A stretch of DNA of 64,000 bases from GCA-2684655 sp045105235 (GTDB lineage Bacteria > Planctomycetota > UBA1135 > UBA2386), in contig JBGCDH010000015.1 of the NCBI GenBank assembly GCA_045105235.1, forward strand, positions 21,166-85,165. The letters run 5' to 3'. The notes below the pieces were generated by a model. The model ran no database searches. It saw only the letters and a list, made by a program, of their open reading frames with translations, and was not told the origin of the DNA. Below are positions 25,616 through 35,100 of this stretch, in pieces. Positions within the stretch are counted from its first letter, which is position 1. The number at the start of each line of letters is the position of its first letter. A program made the position numbers and the translations under genes.

Positions 25616-27034
25616 TCAGGCGCTAACCGAACGATCTTTGCCGGCGGCGATTGCGTGACCTAGCGCAGCGCGCGGCAGCGCTGGTGGACAGTCCACCGGC
25701 GGCAGTCCGCGATGGCGCTTGGCCACGCACCACTCCGGCAGCGACAGCGCCGTAAACGTGCACAGGCCAAGCCAGGCGAACCAGCTCAGCCATTCGTCGA
25801 TGGCGATGCCAAGGCTGGGGGAGCCGATCGCGGCTGCGAGCGCCTGGCGCCAGGTCTGGCTCCAGAGCAGCAGCAGAACCATGGCGGTGACGATCTTGGC
25901 GCCGCGGCGCAGGCGGGCCGGGGCGCGCTGCGACCAGCGCAGCAGCTGCGGCAGCGTCGGCAGCAGGAAGATGAGCCGGTAGTCGAAGTTCTCGCCGATG
26001 GCGAAGCTTGCCAGGTAGACGGCAGCGCCGGCGCGGAAGGCGGCGAGCAGCTGCGGGTCCTGCTGGTCGTCGAGCCGCGTGACCAGGCGTGCGCGGTAGG
26101 TGCGCGCCGCAAGCAGCGCGAGCAGCAGGGCGGCAGCAAACAGCGGCAGCCAGCTTGGCGCGCCGGTGTTCTTCGCAATCCACGTCGGCAGCGACACCAT
26201 GCCGTAGCTGATCCAGTGGGCGCTGAGCGTGCCGGCGTGCATCTTTGGCAGGTCGGCCAACGTCAACACAAGGTAGACCGCGAACAGCAGCGCTGCCGGC
26301 AGCAGCCGGTGCGCGGTCAGGCGCCAGCTTGGCGCAACAAACGCAGCTAGCGCAACGCCGGGGAAGACCTTCAGCATCGCGGCCACGGTGACCAGCAGCG
26401 CACCAGCGCGTGCGTGCGGCAGCGGCACGGTGATGCCGGCAGCCAGGATGGCGAACGCGAGCAGGTCGCAGTTGGCACGCTCGAGTGCCAGCCACGTGGT
26501 CGGGGCGAAGACACCGAGCAGCAGCAGCCATGCGGTGCTGCGGTCGCGAAGCAGCGTGCGCAGTCGCCACAGTCCCAACACCAGCGCCAGGCCGAACGCA
26601 GCAGCCAGCCACGGCGTGTGCTGTTCGCGCAGGCCCCAGCGCGCGAGCTGCGTCCAGACCCGCGGGTAGTTCATCGGGCGGTGCCACGGATCCCCCGGAT
26701 TGAAGACGAGTGGGTCCAAGCCATCGCGCAGGGCAACGTGGGCGCCGGTGATGGTGCGCGCATCGGCAAACGGCAGCGGCATGGGATCCACGCCGAGCCA
26801 GCTGCAAACCCATTGCGCCGAAGGGTGTCCGGTGGGAGAGCTGGCGGCGAGCCAGAGCAGGCAGGCCGCGGCCGTGAATAGCGCGAGGCCAACCGCATAG
26901 ACGCGTAGCTGGCCGGCGCTCGTTGCGAGCCGGGCTAGGGGGCGGAGTTTCGAGGATCGCGCGCGGTCGCGTGCATTTCCGCCATGTCTGCCGCCACGGG
27001 CGCGGCTCGTCGACGAGGTGTTCGACGCAGGCAT
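25616..27034 (-). CDS. Multi-pass membrane glycosyltransferase, GT87/DUF2029-like
   Basis: The 472-residue protein has about ten hydrophobic segments. ARTITGAHVALRDGLDPLVFNP-type N-terminus, the loop MNYPRVWTQLARWGL, and TWLALERANCDLLAFAIL followed by AAMLKVFPGVALAAF match the pattern of GT87-type (DUF2029) polyprenyl-phosphate-sugar-dependent transferases, in which an acidic residue of the first loop and the E-R-[AG]-N motif are conserved. It likely transfers a sugar from a lipid carrier on the periplasmic side. The first 45 residues are basic and Ser/Arg-rich. It is on the same strand as the cytochrome gene upstream, 85 bases away. Acceptor unknown. Confidence 0.75.
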   Translation of the reverse strand: MPASNTSSTSRARGGRHGGNARDRARSSKLRPLARLATSAGQLRVYAVGLALFTAAACLLWLAASSPTGHPSAQWVCSWLGVDPMPLPFADARTITGAHVALRDGLDPLVFNPGDPWHRPMNYPRVWTQLARWGLREQHTPWLAAAFGLALVLGLWRLRTLLRDRSTAWLLLLGVFAPTTWLALERANCDLLAFAILAAGITVPLPHARAGALLVTVAAMLKVFPGVALAAFVAPSWRLTAHRLLPAALLFAVYLVLTLADLPKMHAGTLSAHWISYGMVSLPTWIAKNTGAPSWLPLFAAALLLALLAARTYRARLVTRLDDQQDPQLLAAFRAGAAVYLASFAIGENFDYRLIFLLPTLPQLLRWSQRAPARLRRGAKIVTAMVLLLLWSQTWRQALAAAIGSPSLGIAIDEWLSWFAWLGLCTFTALSLPEWCVAKRHRGLPPVDCPPALPRAALGHAIAAGKDRSVSA

Positions 27035-27119
27035 CGCGCGCCACCATCGAGCCCGGCGTTGGCGCTGGCAAGCGAAGTTCTGATGGCGCTTGCCGCGCGT
27101 CTTAAGCGCGCCCTGCGCG

Positions 27120-28190
27120 CTAGCGGCGCCGGCTGCTTCGCTCGTTTGTCGGCGCCGGCGGCGGCGGCAGGTCCGCCGAGTGGACGACCTTCAGGGCCGG
27201 CAGTCGTTCGCGCAGCCGAACCACGGCTTTGGCCGAGACTTCCGTCTGCCAAACGTAGAGTCGCGTGAGCTTTTTGAGTCGCTCCAGTGCGAGCATCGAG
27301 TAGTCGCCTACGTCGGTACCGAACAAGTTGACGCTGCGAAGCTCTGCGCATGCCGCAAGCTGCTTGACGCCGGCGTCGGATACTTTGCTGCCGCGCAGAT
27401 CGAGTTTTGTGAGTCGCGGCATCTTGGCGATGGTCGCGCATGCCGCATCGCCGCAGCGGCTGCGGGCCAGGTCGAGCTCAAAGATGTGCTCGGCAAGGGG
27501 GGCGAGCGCGGCCACTTCGTCGTCGCCCACTTCGTCGGAGTTGCCGCAGCACGTCACGTAGAGAAGCGGGCTGTCGTCGCCGATGCTGGTCACGCGCAGC
27601 GGGCCTTGGGCAAACGCCTTGAGCTTTTCGGGCGCGATCGGGTTGAGGCCTTTGGCGAGCACGACGTTGGCGGCGGGGCCGCGGCGCGTCGTCGGCTTGG
27701 CCTTGGACGGAGTCGGCTTGCTGCTCGATTTGCTGCTGCGGCCGCCGGCGGACGTTTTCGGATCGGCGGCGACGCTATCGTCGCCGGTCCACTTGCCGTA
27801 GTCCGCGCCTTCGTCGATCCAGGTGCGGATCAGCTCGACCTGCTGCTTGGATAGCGGTGGCCCTTTCTTGGGCGGCGGCATGCGATCTTCGTCGTCGGCG
27901 GGCAGCGCGATCGATTCCATCAGCAGCGAGTTGTCGGCGTCCTTGGCGATGATGACGCGGCCGCGCTTGCTCTTCTGGATGTTGGCCATCGTGTCGAGCA
28001 TGACGCGCCCCTTGGGCCGGCGCTTGCGGCCGTTCTTGTCGACGTAGGTCGCGCGATGGCACTCGATGCAGTTCTTCTCGAGGATGGGCCAGATGCTCTT
28101 CTCGAAGTGGACGTTCTTGGACTGCGCATGCGATGTGCCCGCAAGCGCGAGCGGCATCGTCAGCAGGAACAGCAGGGAATGCGTTCTCAT
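27120..28190 (-). CDS. Exported planctomycete-type c-type cytochrome with C-terminal leucine-rich repeats
   Basis: The 356-residue protein has a signal peptide (MRTHSLLFLLTMPLALAGTSHAQ), then the PSCyt1-like domain with heme motif CIECH in WPILEKNCIECHRATYV, and DEDRMPPPKKGPPLSKQQVE, where the Met may be the distal ligand, and LIRTWIDEGADY. A Ser/Lys/Pro-rich linker (about residues 145-180) leads to leucine-rich repeats (LTKLDLRGSKVSDAGVKQLA, LRSVNLFGTDVGDYSMLALE). The heme domain suggests periplasmic electron transfer and the LRRs suggest protein binding. It is the last gene of a cassette with the DUF1501 and DUF1553 genes. Confidence 0.88.
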   Translation of the reverse strand: MRTHSLLFLLTMPLALAGTSHAQSKNVHFEKSIWPILEKNCIECHRATYVDKNGRKRRPKGRVMLDTMANIQKSKRGRVIIAKDADNSLLMESIALPADDEDRMPPPKKGPPLSKQQVELIRTWIDEGADYGKWTGDDSVAADPKTSAGGRSSKSSSKPTPSKAKPTTRRGPAANVVLAKGLNPIAPEKLKAFAQGPLRVTSIGDDSPLLYVTCCGNSDEVGDDEVAALAPLAEHIFELDLARSRCGDAACATIAKMPRLTKLDLRGSKVSDAGVKQLAACAELRSVNLFGTDVGDYSMLALERLKKLTRLYVWQTEVSAKAVVRLRERLPALKVVHSADLPPPPAPTNERSSRRR

Positions 28191-28280
28191 AGGTGCTAGT
28201 AGGCCAATGGTTGCAGCGAGGCCAGTGGGGGTGAAGCGACCGCGGCGAGCGGCGAAATCTGGGGCGCGTCGGGCCGTGCC

Positions 28281-29621
28281 CTAGCCAAAGATCTCGGTGA
28301 TCGGCAGCCCCTTGTCGGCGACCTGGAACGGGCGTCCGGACGGCGAATACATTTTGTGGTCGGTCGGCAGTCCGCAGGCGAACGCGATCGTCGCGTTGAG
28401 GTCCTGGATCGACGTCGGCTCGCCTTCGACCTCGCGGCCTTCTTTGTCGGTCTTGCCGTAGCGTTGGCCGCCGCGCACGCCGCCGCCTGCCAACAGCGCA
28501 CTGAACGCCTTTGGGTAGTGGTTGCGGCCCAGATCCTCGTCGATGTCCGGCGTCCGGCCGAACTCGCTGGCGAGCACGACCATGGTGTCGTCGAGCAGGC
28601 CGCGCGCTTCGAGGTCGGCGAGCAGCGCGCTCAGGCCTTGGTCCACCGATGGCAGCAGCGTCTCGAGCCGGTCAAAGTTGTCCGCGTGCGTGTCCCATCC
28701 TCCCTTGAAGACCTCGACGTAGCGCACGCCGTGCTCGACCAGTCGGCGAGCCATCAGGCAGCCTTGGCCAAACGAATTGTCGCCGTAGGCTGCGCGCAGG
28801 TCCTCGGACTCTTGTTCGATGTCAAACGCGGTCAAATCGGCGCTGCGCATCAGCTTGACGGCGTCGGTGTAGGCCTGACTGTAGGAGCCAACCGAGGCCT
28901 GGCCGTGGCGGGCGCCAAACTCCTGATTGAGCTTCTTCAGCATCTTGAGGCGGCGCGCAAAGCGGCTTTCGCTGACGCCCTTTGGTCGGAACGCGTTCTG
29001 CAGTCCGTCTTCGGCATCGCCAATCGGCACCGGCTGAAACTCCGCCGGCAGGAAGCCGGCGCCCGGCGCGTCGGAGCCGGCACCGATCATCACGTGACCC
29101 GGCAGCGCTTCGTTGTGGCGGCCCGCCATGCGATGGGCCCACGCGCCAGTGCTCGGGTGGCGGATCGTGCCGCGCAGCTCGTAGCTGGTGCGCATCATGT
29201 ACTGGGCCTGCGAGTGCGCGCCCTGCGTGCTCGTCATCGAGCTGATGATGCACGCCTTGTCCATGTGGTTGGCGAGGTTTGGCAGGTACTGGCCGAGCTG
29301 GATGCCGTCGGCGCGCGTCGCGATCGGCTCGTTCGGTCCCTGCGTCTTCTGGCCGGGCTTTGGATCGAGCGTGTCGATGTGGCTCATGCCGCCCGCCATA
29401 AACAGGTAGATGACGTGCTTGGCCGAAGCCTTGCCGAGCACGATCGGCTGCTCGACGTTCTTGCGGCTGGCGGTTCCCTTGGGATCCTGCATCGCGGCGG
29501 CGATGGCCTGCGGGCCGAAGGTGGCGGCGGCGCCGACGCCGAGCATCGACTGGGCCATTCCGGACAAGAACGTGCGGCGTGTGTCGACGTCGGACTGCTG
29601 GATGATCTTGCGAAGCGACAT
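28281..29621 (-). CDS. DUF1501 family protein, Tat-exported
   Basis: The 446-residue protein has a twin-arginine signal (DTRRTFLSGMAQSMLGVGAAA). It matches DUF1501, a sulfatase/alkaline-phosphatase-fold family expanded in planctomycetes: HVIYLFMAGGMSHIDTLDPK, FKGGWDTHADN, VLASEFGRTPD and GRNHYPKAFSALLAGGGVRGG. The role of the family is not established; members almost always accompany DUF1549/DUF1553 heme-motif proteins, as here. The start ATG at 29621 has AAGGA at 29629-29633, seven bases upstream. It lies 81 bases downstream of the DUF1553 gene, separated by a pentanucleotide repeat. Confidence 0.93.
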   Translation of the reverse strand: MSLRKIIQQSDVDTRRTFLSGMAQSMLGVGAAATFGPQAIAAAMQDPKGTASRKNVEQPIVLGKASAKHVIYLFMAGGMSHIDTLDPKPGQKTQGPNEPIATRADGIQLGQYLPNLANHMDKACIISSMTSTQGAHSQAQYMMRTSYELRGTIRHPSTGAWAHRMAGRHNEALPGHVMIGAGSDAPGAGFLPAEFQPVPIGDAEDGLQNAFRPKGVSESRFARRLKMLKKLNQEFGARHGQASVGSYSQAYTDAVKLMRSADLTAFDIEQESEDLRAAYGDNSFGQGCLMARRLVEHGVRYVEVFKGGWDTHADNFDRLETLLPSVDQGLSALLADLEARGLLDDTMVVLASEFGRTPDIDEDLGRNHYPKAFSALLAGGGVRGGQRYGKTDKEGREVEGEPTSIQDLNATIAFACGLPTDHKMYSPSGRPFQVADKGLPITEIFG

Positions 29622-29647
29622 GGTTGTTTCCTTGGCGTGCGTTGTTT

Positions 29648-29697
29648 GCGTGTCGTGTCGTGTCGTGTCGTGGCGTGGCGCGGCGTGGCGTGGCGTG
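29648..29697. repeat. Pentanucleotide tandem repeat between DUF1553 and DUF1501 genes
   Basis: The plus strand reads runs of TGTCG (about four units) and then GGCGT/GGCGC/GGCGT units. The tract fills the space between the DUF1553 stop (29703-29705) and the Shine-Dalgarno of the DUF1501 gene. Its period of five outside any reading frame means length changes would not affect proteins but could alter intercistronic RNA. Confidence 0.8.
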
Positions 29698-29702
29698 CTG
29701 CG

Positions 29703-31808
29703 TTAGCGCACGAAGCGGAACTCGTTGCTGTTGCACAGCACCCAGACGAGGTCCTCGATCGCCTTGCGGCCGTTGACTGCGATTTCGCGCCGCCATTCCT
29801 TGAGCTCGGCGTCGGTCGGCTCGCGGTTGAGCATGGTCAGGTAGGCGACGCGCACGCGGCGCGCCCCGTCCGATGCGAGGCCGAGATCGCGGCGCAGCGC
29901 CGACTCGCCGTTGAGCACCTTGGAATCCAGGAAGCCGTTCATCAGCGTCAGCACCTGCGGCACGGTCGCGACGTCGCTCTGCGCTTCGATGGTTTCGCGG
30001 TCCGACTGGCCGAACTGGCGCAGCAGGTGGCCGAGTCGGGCGGGCTGCTCGATGTCGCTGGCACGCAGCATGTCGCGCTCGGCGCCCTTGGCGGCGCGCT
30101 GGCCGATCTTGACGCCCATTTGCTCCAGGCGCGCGGCGATCTCCTTGGCCTTTTGCTGGTCGCCGTCGCGGCGTGCGGCTTCGAGTTCGCGCATGAGCGG
30201 CCGGGCGCGGCGGCGCAGCTTGGCGTCCCGCTGAGATTGTTCGCGGGCCCGGGAACGGCGCTCCTTGGCCATTTCGCGGATCATGTCGCGGGCACCGCCC
30301 TTGGCCAGCTCGAGGATCTTTTGCGCGTCGGCGTCCTTGATCTGGTTGTAGGCCGCATAGACCGATTTGGCGCGATCGTCAGGGTCACGCAGGCGATCGT
30401 CGAGATCGTCGAAGACCAGCGTCAGCAGCGAATCCCAAACCTGCTCGGCGCTCATGCGGCGCAGCACGGGGCCCGCAAAGGCCGGCGCGACGCCGCTGGT
30501 TGGGTCCTGTTCGAGGCACGCGCGCTCAAACAGCTTGGTGTGCACCAGCACGCGTTCGAACTGGCGCAGGTCAAAGTCGAGTGAGACCATCAGCTTCTCG
30601 AGCTCGTCGAGCAGCTTGGGATGAACGGCGCGGGTGTCCTTCTTCCAGTTGTCGCGCGGCTCGACCAGCCCTGCGCCAAACGTGCGCGCCCACATGCGGT
30701 TGCTGATGACGCGGGCAAACTGCGGGTTCTTCGGGCTTGTCATCCACTCGGCCAGAGCTTCGCGCGAGTCGATGCCGGCCATGCTCGCCCGGCGGTTGCG
30801 GGCGCGGGCTCGCTTGGACTGCGAACGCGACGTCTTTGGATAGGTCAGCTTGACCTGCGAACCAAAGATCGTGCCGGCCTTGACGGCCTGGCCCGGCTTG
30901 GCGTCGTCGTACTGGTAGTCCTTGGGCAGCTTTTCGATGCCGCTGCCGGAGCCATGGATGCCCTGGCTCAGCCGACGGACCATGCGCAGCGCAGCCTGGC
31001 GGGTGCGCTGTGGCTCGTCGGCGAGCTGCTTGCGCAGGCCGCGGTAGTTGCCGAGTTGGCCGAGGTCGCGGTAGCGGATGCCGCCAAAGAACGCGGCCAT
31101 GCCGAAGAACTGCTTCTGCGTCCAGTTGTCGAACGGATGGTTGTGGCACTGGGCGCACTCGAGCCGCGTGCCGAGGAACACGCGCACCGTGTTCGCCATC
31201 GAGTCGTGCGGCATGTTGTTGTCGCGGATCAGGTGGCCGGTCGCGCCGTTGCCGTCGGCGTGCGCCGCACCCTCGGCCGTGATCAGCTGCTGCGCGAACT
31301 GGTCAAAGGGCAGGTCCTTTTGCACGGCTTCGCGGATGAAGTGTGCAAACGGCTCGCCGCTGAGCTGGCGCTGCCGCGACTTCACGCGCAGCAGGTCAAA
31401 CCAGTAGTTGCTCATGTGGCTCGTGCGCCCGGGGGAGTCGAGCAGCAGATCGCACAGCGCGGCGCGCTTGCCCGGGTTCTGATCGGCCAGAAAGCCCTCG
31501 GTCTCCGCCAGCGTGGGAATGCGTCCGACGATGCTGAGGTAGGCGCGCCGCAGATAGGTGGCGTCGTCGATGGTCGGCAGCGGGTCGATGCGCTTGCTGC
31601 GCAGTTCGCGCTCGAGCACGGCATCGAGGCGCGCGGCGTCGCGCAGCACCAGCTTTTGCGAGCGCACCTGCTCGACACGCTGGGTGGGCCGCTGTGGGTT
31701 GGCCGATGTCGTTTGGGCACCGGCGCTGTCGACGCTTGCGGCCGCCGCCACAAATGGCAGCAGGCAGGCCAAAGAGCTCAGAAGGCTGTCGCGTAGAAGT
31801 CGGATCAT
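29703..31808 (-). CDS. DUF1549/DUF1553 protein (planctomycete surface-type cytochrome-associated)
   Basis: The 701-residue protein has a signal peptide (SLLSSLACLLPFVAAAASVDSAGAQ). The first half is DUF1549 (TYLRRAYLSIVGRIPTLAE, LLDSPGRTSHMSNYWFDLLR) with a CxxCH heme-like motif in LECAQCHNHPFDNWTQKQFFG. The second half is DUF1553 (FARVISNRMWARTFGAGLVEP, LRRMSAEQVWDSLLTLVFDD). A charged helical stretch (residues about 510-590, rich in Arg/Glu/Lys) interrupts the second domain. Function is not established for the family. It is the first gene of a minus-strand cassette with DUF1501 and the LRR cytochrome. Confidence 0.93.
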   Translation of the reverse strand: MIRLLRDSLLSSLACLLPFVAAAASVDSAGAQTTSANPQRPTQRVEQVRSQKLVLRDAARLDAVLERELRSKRIDPLPTIDDATYLRRAYLSIVGRIPTLAETEGFLADQNPGKRAALCDLLLDSPGRTSHMSNYWFDLLRVKSRQRQLSGEPFAHFIREAVQKDLPFDQFAQQLITAEGAAHADGNGATGHLIRDNNMPHDSMANTVRVFLGTRLECAQCHNHPFDNWTQKQFFGMAAFFGGIRYRDLGQLGNYRGLRKQLADEPQRTRQAALRMVRRLSQGIHGSGSGIEKLPKDYQYDDAKPGQAVKAGTIFGSQVKLTYPKTSRSQSKRARARNRRASMAGIDSREALAEWMTSPKNPQFARVISNRMWARTFGAGLVEPRDNWKKDTRAVHPKLLDELEKLMVSLDFDLRQFERVLVHTKLFERACLEQDPTSGVAPAFAGPVLRRMSAEQVWDSLLTLVFDDLDDRLRDPDDRAKSVYAAYNQIKDADAQKILELAKGGARDMIREMAKERRSRAREQSQRDAKLRRRARPLMRELEAARRDGDQQKAKEIAARLEQMGVKIGQRAAKGAERDMLRASDIEQPARLGHLLRQFGQSDRETIEAQSDVATVPQVLTLMNGFLDSKVLNGESALRRDLGLASDGARRVRVAYLTMLNREPTDAELKEWRREIAVNGRKAIEDLVWVLCNSNEFRFVR

Positions 31809-32029
31809 GGTTCGGCGCAGGTTGAGTGGCGGTCGGCTCGAATTTGGCGGGTTGCTGGCGGCGAGCTTTCAGGTCCAGCGGTCAGACCTGTCGGCGCGCC
31901 GTGCAGGGCCCGCCGCATAGCGAACTCCACACGGCCCAATTGCCAGGATCGTCCGCCGCGGGGACGTTGACGTAGCTGCTTCGGCGAGAAACTCTCGATG
32001 CGGCCGTTCGCAACGACTTTGCCCCCGCG
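31809..32029. other. Gap upstream of the DUF1553 gene
   Basis: About 220 bases (298 to the stop of the AsmA-like gene, including the terminator candidate at 32030) hold no supportable gene. The minus-strand promoter of the DUF1553 cassette should be here, but I see no clear -35/-10 pair. Confidence 0.4.
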
Positions 32030-32058
32030 GCGATCTCCCCAAGTGTAGGGGAAATCGC
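32030..32058 (-). terminator. Candidate terminator of the lipoprotein/AsmA-like operon
   Basis: GCGATCTCCCC (32030-32040) and GGGGAAATCGC (32048-32058) form an 11-bp stem with one mismatch and a 7-base loop, about 50 bases past the AsmA-like stop codon on the minus strand. No U-tract follows. Confidence 0.45.
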
Positions 32059-32106
32059 GGCTTGCTGCAGGTCGGCTAGCGGGGCGGGCGGCAGAAGACT
32101 TGCCGG

Positions 32107-35100
32107 CTAGCGGCGGGTTTCGCCGACCCGGCTGCCCGGAGCGTGCTGGGCCGCTGGGCTGGCCCCTTCGGGGCCGGAGCCAATGCTCGTGCGCTGGTCG
32201 CCGGGCTTTTTGTCCGCCTGGCGGCGGGCGCGGTTGGGGGCGTCGTCGGCGATCGTCTGGGTGCTGCGACGGCGGATGACCGCGGTGACGCGGCCGCCGT
32301 CGTCGACGCCTGCGATCGGCACGCCGCGGCCCGGGCGCAGGTCGAGCCGGCCGTTGCCGAGCTCGGGCAGCAGCTGCTCCAGCCGGGCCGCGACCGCCTC
32401 GACGCGTGCTTCGGCCAGCTCCTGGGCGGCGCGGCGGGTGCGCCGTTTGGCGGTGCGCGGGTTGTCGTCGCCGAGCTGGTCGAGGGCCTCGCCAAGCGCC
32501 GTCAACAGCTCGCCGAGCTGCTGGTCGAGGGCGTTCAGTTCGCGCTGTCGCTGCAGGGCTTCGATTTGGCGCTGGGCTGCATACAGGGCGACGAGCTCGT
32601 TGGCGAGCGGCTCGCGCTGTTGCTCGAGTTCGCGTCGCTTCTTCTGCAGCGATGCAATCGTTCGCTCGATCACCTCGCGGGCTGGATTGGCGAGCGCTTC
32701 GGCGTGGGGGAGATCGGCTGTGCCGAGTTCATGCGTCAGCACGATGGCGAGCGTCGGATCACCTCGAACGGCGTCGAGCAGCGGCTGCAGGTCCACGTCA
32801 TCCGGCAGGTTGGCTCCCGGCTGGAACGGCGTCAACGCGGTGACCTTGGGCACTTCGGTCGAGGCGCCGAGGAGCGCCCCTGCAGCGCGCGTGCCGGCGC
32901 TGGCGACGGCGTCGGAGATCAAGCGGACGAGTGTTTCGACGGCGACACTGGCGACCGCGCCGGTGCTAACACCGTTGGCCGGGAGGTGCAGGTCCAGCGG
33001 CAGACGCTGTTCGTCGTCGCTGTTGCGGAGCAAGAACAGCACCGCCTGCAGCGGTGCAGGGAGTCGCAGGTAGGTGGCGAGCGGGCCGTTCGGCGGCTCG
33101 GTCATCGTCAACCACGTGAAGACGCTCTCGCTTTCGACGTCGATGCCCTCATACCCGCGCAGGTCCGTGCGCACGCGCAGGTCAAGCAGGCCGTCGGCGA
33201 GGTCGACGCCCGCCTGTTTGGCCATGCCGCGGAAGGCCGGTAGTTCCAACCGGTCGAGGGCGACCTTGACGCGTCCGAGCGTCGATGGATAGAGCTGCAT
33301 GCGCCCTTCGATCAGGAGCTGGTCGAGCAGCGGTCGCTGCTCCATCTTGTGTTCGCCGCCGCCACCGACCAGCGCCTCGGCACCCGAGGCGATAAAGCCA
33401 CTCAGCACCGAGCTGCTGATGATGCGCTCTTCCAGCTCGACGTCGCCGCCGCGCACGGCCAGCGCAAACGAGATCGGACGCGCTTCGGTCATCGCGCGCG
33501 TCGAGAAGCGCTGCACCTGCAGGTCGGTGTCGACGAGCTGTAGGTGTGTGGGCGGCGCGGTCGTCGCGTCGTCGTAGGTGACCTGCAGCCCCATGACGCG
33601 CAGTCGGTCGACGGTGAACTCGCCCTGGCTGCCACTAGCCGGAGCGTTTGGCTGTGCCTTTGGCGGGTTTGCCGGTAGGTCGCTCGGAGTGGGCGCGTCG
33701 CTCGTTTCGGCAGGCTCTTCCGCCGGCGCCGGCGCCGGCGGCAACAGGAAGCCCGCAACGTGGGTGCCGTCGGCGTCGTTCCACGCGATCGCCTTGGGCT
33801 CCTCGATGTCGATCGAGCGCAGCAGCACCGTCCCGGAGCGCGGATCGATGCTGCGTGCGATCACGTCGATGGCGGCGATGCTGGCGTAGCTGCGAGCGCT
33901 GCGGGCATCGCGCAGCGCGAGGTTTTCGACCAAGAACTCGGCGCCGAACGGTCGGCCAAGCGGCAGCTTGCTGGCGTCGCGTCGCTTCATGTCGAGGCGC
34001 GCATGCAGCGTGGCTTCGAGCGTCAGGGCTTCGGCCTCGCCCTGCACGCTGTCGGCGAGTGCCGGCATGACGTCCTTCAGCTTGGTGGTGTCGAGGTCGG
34101 CCAGCGAAAAGACCAGGTCGAACGTTGGCTGGAGGTCGAACAGGTTGACGCGCACGTCGGCCCCTAGCTGGCCGCCGAACGGCTCGACGCTGCCCGCGAG
34201 CACCAGGTGCAGTGGGGTCGGCTCTTCGTCGGTGGGGTCGCCGAGCCACGGCTCGGGCAGCGTCAGCTCGGCCTGCAGCACGATTGGCTCCGGCTCGCTG
34301 TCGCTGCTGCGGTCGCGCACGATAAAGCGTTCGATGCCGAGGCGCAGCGAGTCCAGGCGCAGGCGCGGCAGGGTCAACGCTTCGGCGACGATGGGGCTTG
34401 GTTCGGTCTCTGCCGCGGCGGGCGCTGGCGCTTGCGCGGCGGGAGCCTCGGGAGTCTCGGGAGCCGATGGCGCGGCCGGTGGTGTCGCAGCGATCGCGAA
34501 GCCGGGGACCAGCATGGCGTCGGCCGTTTGCGTGATGCCGCCGCGGACACCGGTCAGCTGCAGGTCTTCGAGGTGGACTTCGTCGGCGGCCAGGGTCGGT
34601 AGCTTGGCGATCAGCTTGTCGACGGCAAACAGCTCTTGCTCGCCGTCGCGGAGCCGGAACGAAGTCATGCTCGCCGTGAGCTCCGTGTGGTCTTCGCCGA
34701 GTCCAATGCGCGCATCGAGATCCGCGTCGATGCGGCCATCGACCAGCGTGCAGGCCATGCCAGGCGGCAGCAGCGGCGCCAGTTCGTCGCCGACCAGTCC
34801 GCGCACCTGCAGCGCGCCGCGCAGCGTCGTCAGCGCGGGCGTCAGCTTGAGCGCGGCGTCGAGCGTGAACGATCGCACGGCGCGATCGAGGCGCACGGTA
34901 GCGCGCACCGGCAGGGCTTCGCCGCCGCCCCGGTTGGCGCCGAGCTCTGCGTCGAGCCCGATCTGGAACTGCCGGTCCGGCATGCTCGCGTCGCTCCACG
35001 AAACCGCGAGCCCTTCGAGCCGGATCGGGCCGTGATTGAGCAGTGGCTCGTTGGTGTTGGGCATCAGCCGTCGCGGCTTGGGCGTCGTCTGCTTTTGCTC

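Noticed and set aside
28356..30584. A 742-codon open frame on the plus strand
   Set aside because: It is antisense to the DUF1501 and DUF1553 genes, which have clear family motifs, signals and ribosome sites. In GC-rich DNA such antisense frames are common, and its composition is Arg/Val/Asp-skewed.
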